Source: an uncultured bacterium (GTDB taxonomy: Bacteria; Planctomycetota; Phycisphaerae; Phycisphaerales; SM1A02). Taken from it: a stretch of 5,315 nucleotides of DNA. Below the pieces are notes generated by a model, which did no database searches, was not told the origin of the DNA, and saw only the letters and a program-made list of their open reading frames with translations. The DNA is taken from positions 1 to 5,315 of the forward strand of contig CAIXEV010000224.1 in the NCBI GenBank assembly GCA_903918555.1, read 5' to 3'. Of the stretch, positions 1 to 5,297 are shown piece after piece. Numbering within the stretch: the first letter of the stretch is position 1; every line of letters starts with the position of its first letter. Made by a program: the position numbers and the translations under genes.

Positions 1-20
1 CCCCGTGCGGGGGCACGGGG
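1..20 (-). terminator. Edge hairpin, possible terminator of the 109-1002 gene
   Basis: An 8 bp perfect inverted repeat (CCCCGTGC, loop GGGG, GCACGGGG) begins at the first base of the window, about 90 bases past the stop codon of the minus-strand gene. The neighbouring paralogue has a similar GC-rich hairpin followed by a T-tract just past its own stop. Any T-tract for this hairpin would fall outside the window, so the terminator call is inferred from position and stem alone. The stem also contains GGCAC and may instead belong to the nearby repeat cluster. Confidence 0.4.
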
Positions 21-46
21 CGTGACGCTGGATGCGGGATCGGACC

Positions 47-94
47 GTGCCATGCACGTGCCATGCAGTGCCATGCACTGCGCGGCACGTGCCG
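47..94. repeat. GTGCC/GGCAC repeat cluster A
   Basis: Three copies of GTGCCATGCA lie at 47-56, 58-67 and 68-77. They are followed by the 12 bp perfect palindrome CGGCACGTGCCG at 83-94. Bases 66-80 also form an inverted repeat, CAGTGC-CAT-GCACTG. The half-site GTGCC or GGCAC occurs five times. The cluster lies in the 3' region of the 109-1002 gene, between its stop codon and the edge hairpin. It shares the core GGCACGTGCC with the repeats at 1211-1248 and 5298-5315. Its function is unknown; regulatory protein sites, transcript-end structures or a REP-like dispersed repeat are all possible. Confidence 0.7.
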
Positions 95-108
95 TGCGCC
101 AGTCGGGT

Positions 109-1002
109 TCAGCGGCGGCGGCGCTTGCCGGCGACGCCCGCGAGGCCGAGCAGCGCAAGCGCGCCCGGCGCGGGGATCGCGAAGATCTGCTGCGAGAACT
201 GCGTGCCGTTCCAGCCCGTGGTCTGGTCGCCTTCCCAGAAGCCGAAGCGGGTGCTCAGGCCGAAGTCGGCGTCGCCGAAGGCCGCGCCTCCGTTCGAGCG
301 GAGGATCGCGTCGATGTTGATGAAGAACTGCGCGCTCGTGATGCGGTTCATCGAGCCGTTGTCGAGAACCGCGAAGCTGCGCGTCGGGAACGCGGCGGTC
401 GGCATGTTGCCGTACGGCACGTTGAAGTTCCCTTCTTCCGGCGATCCGTTCTGGCTGAAGCCGTTCCAGACTGAGTACTGTCGCACCTGACCACGGGGGT
501 TCCCCGCAACAGTCGTCATGTACGACGACGAGTCGCCCACATCATGGCTGAAGACGCCGTCGTTCGCGCCGAAGCTCGAGGCTGCAGCGATGTTGTTTCC
601 GCCGGCGTCGCGGTGGAAGAAGAAGGTCGATCCGCGCGTGGTGCCCGTGTACTGGACGCCCATGCCGACGATGCGGTCGCCAGCCTGCCATGCGCCGCTA
701 AAGAGGCTGCCCGCCGTCTCGCCCGTGTAGCCGACGCCGTCGCCCGCGGCGCCGTTGGCGATGCGCGTGCCGCCCACGGTCTGACCCGCGCTGAGCACGA
801 AGTAGGTGCTGTAGATGTCGTAGGTGCGGCTGGTCGAGCCCTTCACCCACGTGCCCGAGGTCTGCGAGTTGCCGACGGAGTTCCAGCCCGACCACGAGTT
901 GCCGCCGTCGATGTCGACGACTTGGGCGTGGGCGGCGGCGCTCGCAACGAGAGCGAGGGCGGCAGAGCGAACGATGGTTGAGCGCTTGAGAGACTTGTTC
1001 AT
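109..1002 (-). CDS. Secreted protein with PAPG-type (PEP-CTERM-like) C-terminal sorting tail, paralogue 1
   Basis: The product is a 297-residue exported protein of unknown function. Residues 1-26 form a Sec signal peptide: a basic start (MNKSLKR), a hydrophobic Ala/Leu/Val core, and a signal peptidase I site AHA before Gln27. The mature body (27 to about 270) has no cysteine and is rich in Gly, Ser, Asn, Asp and aromatic residues, as in beta-rich surface proteins. The tail is Pro-Ala-Pro-Gly (277-280), a short hydrophobic segment, and a Lys/Arg cluster (293-297). This is the three-part plan of PEP-CTERM sorting signals, with PAP in place of PEP, so removal or anchoring by an exosortase-type enzyme is inferred. 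The ATG at 1002 is preferred over a TTG at 1041 because it puts the basic N-region directly before the hydrophobic core; its ribosome site is weak (GAGAA, 4 bases away). It is a tandem paralogue of the 1340-2248 gene, with well over half of aligned residues identical by eye. No known enzymatic domain was recognised. Confidence 0.87.
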   Translation of the reverse strand: MNKSLKRSTIVRSAALALVASAAAHAQVVDIDGGNSWSGWNSVGNSQTSGTWVKGSTSRTYDIYSTYFVLSAGQTVGGTRIANGAAGDGVGYTGETAGSLFSGAWQAGDRIVGMGVQYTGTTRGSTFFFHRDAGGNNIAAASSFGANDGVFSHDVGDSSSYMTTVAGNPRGQVRQYSVWNGFSQNGSPEEGNFNVPYGNMPTAAFPTRSFAVLDNGSMNRITSAQFFINIDAILRSNGGAAFGDADFGLSTRFGFWEGDQTTGWNGTQFSQQIFAIPAPGALALLGLAGVAGKRRRR

Positions 1003-1044
1003 GCGGTTCTCGCGTTGGTGTTTGGCGATGGAGCTCTTCAAAGA

Positions 1045-1063
1045 TGCCCCCTGAACGGGGGTA
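1045..1063 (-). promoter_or_regulatory. 5' leader hairpin before paralogue 1
   Basis: CCCCC (1047-1051) pairs with GGGGG (1057-1061) around a 5-base loop, extended outward by a G-T wobble and a T-A pair. It lies 43 bases before the ATG at 1002. If transcription starts further upstream, this stem would sit in the mRNA leader, where it could affect stability or translation. There is no T-run after it on the minus strand, so it is not an intrinsic terminator. Function is not established. Confidence 0.3.
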
Positions 1064-1210
1064 GCGCAAACCGCTTCCGTTTCTGGTCACTCGATCCAAC
1101 ACAATTGAGGCCTCCCAGCCGTCACGCGCCCTGTAATCGATCGTTGTAATGATTATTGGACACACATCACTGCTTGCCGACCCTGTCCCTGAATCGTTGA
1201 AGTAATGCAC

Positions 1211-1248
1211 GGCACGTGCCAGGCACTGATTGGCACGTGCCAGGCACC
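1211..1248. repeat. GGCACGTGCC repeat cluster B (two direct copies)
   Basis: The 16-base unit GGCACGTGCCAGGCAC occurs at 1211-1226 and again at 1232-1247, with 21 bases from start to start. Each unit contains two overlapping inverted repeats: GGCAC|GTGCC and GTGCC-A-GGCAC. The second copy, read as the 18-mer 1231-1248, matches the reverse complement of 5298-5315 at 17 of 18 positions. It lies about 210 bases before the start of the 109-1002 gene and past the terminator of the 1340-2248 gene. It may be a regulator-binding array or a dispersed palindromic repeat; the sequence alone cannot decide. Confidence 0.8.
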
Positions 1249-1284
1249 CATCGGGGCGAGCGCGCGCGCGTGCACGCGATCGCC

Positions 1285-1316
1285 AAACAAAACGCCCCGC
1301 TGTTCGCGGGGCGTTT
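1285..1316 (-). terminator. Intrinsic terminator of the 1340-2248 gene
   Basis: An 11 bp perfect stem (AAACGCCCCGC at 1290-1300 with GCGGGGCGTTT at 1306-1316) closes a 5-base loop. On the minus strand it is followed by TTTTGTTT, and the stem begins 23 bases past the stop codon at 1340. Stem, loop, T-tract and position all fit a rho-independent terminator. The T-tract favours the minus strand; the A/T flank also gives a short TTT on the plus strand, but no plus-strand gene needs it. Confidence 0.88.
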
Positions 1317-1339
1317 CGTGCGTGTTGATCAACCGTGAC

Positions 1340-2248
1340 TCAGCGTCGACGGCGGCCTGCGAAGGCGCCCGCGAGACCGAGCAGCGCCAGCGCGCCCGGT
1401 GCGGGGATCGCGAAGATCTGGTTCGTGCTGTCGGTGTACGAGTTCGACTCGTCCGCCTCGAAGAAGCCGATCTTGGTTCCGGCCGAGTAGAAGAGGTCGT
1501 CGCCGTAGGTCGCCCCGCCGTTGGAGCGGAGGATCGCGTCGAGGTTCATGAACATCTGGACGCTGGTCGAGCGGTCGAGGGAGCCGTTGTCGAGCACCGC
1601 GTAGGTGCGCGTCGGCATCGCGAGCGTCGGGCTCTGGCCGTACGGGAAGCTGTAGTTGCCTTCCTGCGGGGAGCCTTCCTGGCTGAAGCCGCTCCAGACC
1701 GAGTACTGCTTGGTGCGCCAGCGGCCGGGGTTCCAGAACATGCTGGTGTTGTAGGCCGAGGTGTCGCCGGCATCGTGGCTGAAGACGCCGTCGCCCGCGC
1801 CGAAGCTCGACGCGCCGAAGATGTTGTCGCCGCGGGCGTCGACATGCAGGTACGCCGTGGTTCCACGCGTGCCGCCCGTGTACTGGATTCCCACTCCGAC
1901 GATGCGGTCGCCCGCCTGCCACGCGCCCGTGAACAGGCTCGACGCGTCGTCGCCGCTGTATCCGACGCCGTCGCCGACGCTGCCGTCAGCGAGGCGCGAT
2001 CCGCCGACCGACTGGCCCGCGTTCAGCGTGAACTGCGTGCGGAAGATGTTGAAGGTGCGATCGGTCCGACCGCGGACCCAGACTCCCGCGGTCTGGGAGT
2101 TCGCGATCGAGCTCCAGCCGCTCCACGAGGAGCCTCCGTTGATGTCAACGACTTGCGCGCTCGCGGTGCCAGCGGACATCGCGGCAAATGAGGCGGCAAA
2201 TGAGGCGGCAACGAGGGAACGACGGACAGCAGTCAGGGTCAGATTCAT
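1340..2248 (-). CDS. Secreted protein with PAPG-type (PEP-CTERM-like) C-terminal sorting tail, paralogue 2
   Basis: The product is a 302-residue exported protein of unknown function. Residues 1-31 are a Sec signal peptide: Arg9-Arg10, then an Ala/Ser/Phe-rich core, with signal peptidase I site ASA before Gln32. The mature body is cysteine-free and matches paralogue 1 along its whole length. Shared blocks include GAWQAGDRIVG, DGVFSHD, AVLDNGS and DAILRSNGGA. The tail is Pro-Ala-Pro-Gly (282-285), a hydrophobic segment and four Arg (299-302), a variant of the PEP-CTERM plan, so processing by an exosortase-like system is inferred. The ATG is supported by GGAG six bases upstream (2255-2258 on the plus strand), the best ribosome site in the window. 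The signal-peptide core is encoded by a 12 bp tandem repeat (2181-2216). A clear terminator follows the gene. No catalytic or binding motif was recognised; a surface or matrix protein is a reasonable guess only. Confidence 0.92.
   Translation of the reverse strand: MNLTLTAVRRSLVAASFAASFAAMSAGTASAQVVDINGGSSWSGWSSIANSQTAGVWVRGRTDRTFNIFRTQFTLNAGQSVGGSRLADGSVGDGVGYSGDDASSLFTGAWQAGDRIVGVGIQYTGGTRGTTAYLHVDARGDNIFGASSFGAGDGVFSHDAGDTSAYNTSMFWNPGRWRTKQYSVWSGFSQEGSPQEGNYSFPYGQSPTLAMPTRTYAVLDNGSLDRSTSVQMFMNLDAILRSNGGATYGDDLFYSAGTKIGFFEADESNSYTDSTNQIFAIPAPGALALLGLAGAFAGRRRR
2181..2216. repeat. 12 bp tandem repeat inside the signal-peptide coding region
   Basis: GCGGCAAATGAG occurs at 2181-2192 and exactly again at 2193-2204, with a degenerate third copy at 2205-2216 (GCGGCAACGAGG). 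The unit is four codons long, so it stays in frame and encodes the Ala-Ala-Ser-Phe-type repeat in the hydrophobic core of paralogue 2. Copy-number change would lengthen or shorten the core without a frameshift. Confidence 0.75.
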
Positions 2249-2577
2249 GTCTCTCTCCGAGGTGTTGCGAGGGAACGGTATTGCGAGGGAAACTGCGACG
2301 AGGGGTACGCAGCCAGCGTTTCATACGCAGGGCAACGCAGAAGGTGCTGCATCCACACTTCCCGAACCGCAGGACTTCCGTCGAACTATGCCACGGGTTC
2401 GGGGCCGAGGTCGGCCAGGACCAGAAAAATCGCGATCGGTTAAATCGAATCCAAGTATCGACGCGCAGAAACCACCCAATTTGGGGGCTCGGGCACGGGC
2501 CGACGGTGCGAACGCAGCGATCCGGTCAGGTCGGACGACCGATGGGGCGCCGATCGGGGCCGCGCCCCCCGCCCCCG
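2249..2577. other. Intergenic region between ketosynthase and paralogue 2
   Basis: No gene is supported in these 329 bases. Beside the paralogue 2 start are its GGAG ribosome site and an 11 bp direct repeat, TTGCGAGGGAA, at 2265-2275 and 2281-2291 (16-base period). Bases 2423-2485 are less GC-rich than the surroundings and are the likeliest promoter zone for paralogue 2. They include the 11 bp near-palindrome CCCAATTTGGG at 2475-2485. I could not assign a convincing -35/-10 pair. Past the ketosynthase stop, GGGGC-CGC-GCCCC (2556-2568) can form a 5 bp hairpin but has no T-tract, so ketosynthase termination is unresolved. Confidence 0.55.
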
Positions 2578-3906
2578 TCAGGCGTAGCGCTTCACGACCA
2601 GCGTGTCGTTCTGGCCACCGAAGCCGAAGCTGTTCGAAAGGCAGACATCGACCTTCGCCGCGCGCGCCTTGTTGGGCACATAGTCGAGGTCGAGCGCGGG
2701 ATCGGGCGTCTCGTAGTTGATCGTCGGCGGGAGCATCCCGTCGCGGATCGCGAGCACGCAGGTCATGAACTCGACCGCGCCGGCGGCGGCGATCAGGTGC
2801 CCCATCATGCTCTTGATCGAGCTCATGGGGATGTCCTTCGCGTTCTCGCCGAAGACGCGCTTCACGCCGCGCGTCTCGATCGAGTCGTTCTCCTTGGTGC
2901 CGGTGCCGTGCGCGCTGATGTAGTCGATCGCGGCGCGGCCGTCGGAGCGGCGCGCGAGCGGGTCGATGCCGGCCTGCGCGAGCGCCTGGCCCATCGAGGC
3001 GGCGCCGCCGCGGCCCTCGGGGTGGATGTCGGTGATGCGGAAGGCGTCGGCGCTCGAGCCGTAGCCGGCGATCTCGGCGAGCGGCTTCGCGCCGCGCGCG
3101 AGCGCGTGGTCGAGGCTCTCGAGCACGATCATGCCCGAGCCTTCGCCCATCACGAAGCCATCGCGCGTCGCGTCGAACGGCCGCGAGGCCTTCGTCGGAT
3201 CGCCCTTCGAGGTCGAGAGCGCGGTGAGGCGGTTGAAGCCGGTCACGCCGAGGACATGGATCATCGTGTGCGTGCCGCCCGAGAGCATCACATCGGCGTC
3301 GCCGCGCTTGATGAGGCTGAACGCCTCGCCGATCGCCTGCGTGCTGGCGGCGCACGCGGTGAGGCAGTTGAGCGCGGGGCCGCGCACGCCGAACTCGCGC
3401 GCGAGGTGCGCGAGCGGCATGTTGGGCTCCTGCTCGACCTCGCGCATCCGGTCCATCGCCTGATGCGCGTACGCGGCCCAGCGCACGCCGTCGATCTTCT
3501 TGTTCGCGTCGTCCCAGCCGGCGAGGTTCGACGCGGCGTAGTTCTCGAAGTCGATCACGCCTTCGCCGGCGCCGAGGTAGAGGCCGATGCGCTTGCGGTT
3601 GAGCGCGGCGTAGCCGTCGAGGCCCGACTGCCGCCACGCCTGGCTTGCGGCGCCGAGCGCGAACTGCGAGTTCAGGCCCGCGCTCGCGTGGACCGACGCG
3701 TCCTTCACGAAGCGCGACATGTCGTAGTCCTTCACCTGCGCGGCGAAGGTGGTGGGGAAGGTGCGCGCGTCGAAGCGCGTGATCGGGCCCATGCCCGACT
3801 CGCTGCGCATCAGCCGCTGCCAGACGCTGTCGACATCGTGGCCAAGCGGCGTGATCCAGCCCATGCCAGTGACGACGACGCGACGGGAGTTCGAGGAGGT
3901 GGTCAT
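2578..3906 (-). CDS. Beta-ketoacyl-ACP synthase, FabF/KAS II-like, catalytically intact
   Basis: This 442-residue condensing enzyme of the thiolase fold is expected to join an acyl thioester to malonyl-ACP by decarboxylative Claisen condensation in the cytoplasm. The start RRVVVTGMGWITPLG (8-22) is typical of FabF. The nucleophile is Cys185 in TACAAS; the catalytic His are His333 (SAHGTGT) and His370 (MMGH), with Lys365 in SIKS. The C-terminal GFGGQN loop (428-433) carries the gatekeeper-type Phe429. FabF is usually about 410 residues; the extra length lies mainly around 120-165. The ATG at 3906 places the first strand near the N-terminus as the family expects; an in-frame extension further upstream would run into the preceding gene. 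Its ribosome site is weak. The gene starts 41 bases past the stop of a degenerate ketosynthase, so the two are probably cotranscribed and may pair as a KS-CLF-like heterodimer. A role in ordinary fatty-acid synthesis is possible, but the partner favours a specialised acyl or polyketide pathway. I give no gene symbol because fabF proper cannot be told from a pathway-specific copy here. Confidence 0.95.
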   Translation of the reverse strand: MTTSSNSRRVVVTGMGWITPLGHDVDSVWQRLMRSESGMGPITRFDARTFPTTFAAQVKDYDMSRFVKDASVHASAGLNSQFALGAASQAWRQSGLDGYAALNRKRIGLYLGAGEGVIDFENYAASNLAGWDDANKKIDGVRWAAYAHQAMDRMREVEQEPNMPLAHLAREFGVRGPALNCLTACAASTQAIGEAFSLIKRGDADVMLSGGTHTMIHVLGVTGFNRLTALSTSKGDPTKASRPFDATRDGFVMGEGSGMIVLESLDHALARGAKPLAEIAGYGSSADAFRITDIHPEGRGGAASMGQALAQAGIDPLARRSDGRAAIDYISAHGTGTKENDSIETRGVKRVFGENAKDIPMSSIKSMMGHLIAAAGAVEFMTCVLAIRDGMLPPTINYETPDPALDLDYVPNKARAAKVDVCLSNSFGFGGQNDTLVVKRYA

Positions 3907-3947
3907 CGGTGGAAGATCGCTCGGTTCGCGGGGCAAATGCTGGTGTT

Positions 3948-5273
3948 TCAGGCGGGCTTCGAGATGACTGCGGCGCTGTTCTGGCCGCCGAGGCTCGGCG
4001 TGCAGACGAGGATGTGGCGGAGCGCGTGCGGCGCGCTCGGCGCTGCGGCGGCCGCGAGCGCGCCCGTCGCGGTCGAGTTGAGCCGCGCGGGGAGCCGCTG
4101 CTCGGAGATGGCGCGCGCGGCGACGGCGACGGCGATCGCGCCGAAGCCCGCGCAGGTGGCGCCGATCGAGGGCGCGAGCGTGATGATCGCCTTCTTCGAG
4201 AGGCCCTCGCCGAACACGCGCGCGAGCGCCTTCGACTCGAGGCCGTCGAGCGCAGGCACGCCCGAACCGTACGGAATCACAGCGTCGATGTCGGCCGGCG
4301 CGACGCCGGCGTCGCGGAGCGCGGCTTCGATCGCGTCGGCGAGCGACTCGCCCGAGGCGTCGGGCACGAGGCCGACGGTGTCGTCGCACCAGCTTTGCGA
4401 GGCGCCCGTCCCCGAGAGAACGGCGTGGATGCGTGCGCCGCGCGCCTTCGCGGTGTCCTCGGCCTCGACGACGAGGATGCCGCCGCCTTCACCGACGAGC
4501 GCGCCCGTGGCGGCTTGGTCGAAGGGCTTCACGACCGTCGTCGCGTCGCAGGTGGTCGTGCACGGCGCGAGGCGGCCCGCGAGTTCCTGCCGCAGGTACG
4601 CCATCGGGTTCATCTTGCTGTCGGCGCCGCCCGAGAGGCAGGCGTCGGCCGCGCCACGCTCGATCACGCGCTGGCTCTCGGCGAGCGACAGGCCGCTCGA
4701 GGCCTCGTTGCAGGTGATCGTGTTCGACGGCCCCTGGCAATCGTGGATGATCGTCACATGGCAGGCGAGCATGTTGGGGAGGTACTTGAGGAGCCATAGC
4801 GGCGTGAGCTCCTGCATGCCCTGCTGTCCCCAGTGCGACGGATCGAACGCGCCGCTCGAGCCGCGCGAGGAGTGGAGCGCGGCCGTGAGCTCGTCGAGCT
4901 CGGCGGCGATCAGGCCGGCGCCGATGTGGCAGCCGAAGCGGTCGGGCGGGATCGTCGGCGGGTTGTCGGGGTCGGTGCCGCGCGTGCCGAGGCCGGCGTC
5001 CTTCACGGCCGTGAGCGCGGCGCCGACGGCGATCTCGATGTCGCGCGCCATGACCTTGGTGGCCTTGCGGTAGCTCTTCGGGACGAACTCCTTCACATCG
5101 AAGCTCTCGGGGAGCTCGGCGCCGGAGGCGGCACGGAAGCCGGAGGCATCGAACGCGCGAATCGGCGCGAGCGCGGAGCGGCCCTCGCAGAGAGCGCTCC
5201 AGAGCGGATCGATTCCGACTCCGTGGGCGGTGACGGGGCCGAGCCCAGTGATGACGACGCGACGGCGGGACAT
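3948..5273 (-). CDS. Degenerate ketosynthase, chain-length-factor-like partner (Cys to Glu)
   Basis: This 441-residue ketosynthase-fold protein begins RRRVVITGLGPVTAHG (3-18) and keeps the fold landmarks RGAADACLSGG and GGQN (429-432), but it lacks the active site. Aligned without gaps from GPS at 181-183 and from RGAAD downstream, the Cys position is Glu190 (GAG codon at 4704-4706). The first His is Tyr335 (PYGSG), the Lys is Ala367, the second His is Ala372, and the Phe gatekeeper is Leu428. It should not form an acyl-enzyme. Chain-length factors of type II polyketide systems are dimer partners of this kind that shape the tunnel, usually with Gln at the Cys position; that role is inferred here. 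I recall similar ketosynthase-like proteins with an EAS motif annotated in planctomycetes, but could not check. The ATG at 5273 is preferred: the alternative GTG at 5309 lies within a dispersed repeat and adds 12 residues with no homology. No clear ribosome site is present. It precedes the intact ketosynthase by 41 bases. Confidence 0.93.
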   Translation of the reverse strand: MSRRRVVITGLGPVTAHGVGIDPLWSALCEGRSALAPIRAFDASGFRAASGAELPESFDVKEFVPKSYRKATKVMARDIEIAVGAALTAVKDAGLGTRGTDPDNPPTIPPDRFGCHIGAGLIAAELDELTAALHSSRGSSGAFDPSHWGQQGMQELTPLWLLKYLPNMLACHVTIIHDCQGPSNTITCNEASSGLSLAESQRVIERGAADACLSGGADSKMNPMAYLRQELAGRLAPCTTTCDATTVVKPFDQAATGALVGEGGGILVVEAEDTAKARGARIHAVLSGTGASQSWCDDTVGLVPDASGESLADAIEAALRDAGVAPADIDAVIPYGSGVPALDGLESKALARVFGEGLSKKAIITLAPSIGATCAGFGAIAVAVAARAISEQRLPARLNSTATGALAAAAAPSAPHALRHILVCTPSLGGQNSAAVISKPA

Positions 5274-5297
5274 AGGGGCGTGAGGATATCCCGAAAC

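Larger units (their letters stand above)
1042..1339. other. Intergenic region between the two tail-sorted protein genes
   Basis: No gene is supported in this 298-base gap. From left to right it holds the leader hairpin (1045-1063), a stretch near 1090-1165 that is visibly less GC-rich than its surroundings and is the likely promoter zone for the 109-1002 gene, repeat cluster B (1211-1248), an alternating purine-pyrimidine tract (1260-1278), and the terminator of the 1340-2248 gene (1285-1316). I looked for sigma-70-type -35/-10 pairs on the minus strand and found none convincing. The terminator together with the separate upstream region suggests that the two paralogues are transcribed independently. 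Confidence 0.6.

Noticed and set aside
47..94. CRISPR array
   Set aside because: The units are about 10 bases with almost no spacer, not repeats of roughly 25-40 bases separated by unique spacers.
1003..1041. TTG start giving paralogue 1 a 13-residue extension
   Set aside because: The extra polar residues would separate the start from the signal-peptide core; the ATG at 1002 gives a normal n-region.
1090..1165. Sigma-70 promoter for paralogue 1
   Set aside because: The stretch is less GC-rich, but no -35 and -10 pair with good spacing could be assigned, so no promoter was called.
1205..2191. Plus-strand open frame of 328 codons opposite paralogue 2
   Set aside because: It starts inside repeat B, crosses the terminator and is antisense to a gene with a clear signal peptide and sorting tail. 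It is a GC-driven shadow.
2556..2568. Intrinsic terminator after the ketosynthase gene
   Set aside because: The hairpin has only a 5 bp stem and no T-tract on the minus strand; kept only as a note in the intergenic entry.
3907..4389. N-terminal extension of the intact ketosynthase to 603 residues
   Set aside because: The extension is an out-of-frame reading of the preceding gene and is Arg-rich. The FabF-type N-terminus begins just after the ATG at 3906.
2188..5073. A 961-codon open frame on the plus strand spanning both ketosynthase genes
   Set aside because: It lies antisense to two clearly conserved genes. Its translation is Arg/Ala/His/Glu-rich low-complexity sequence with no domain, and long antisense frames are expected in very GC-rich DNA.
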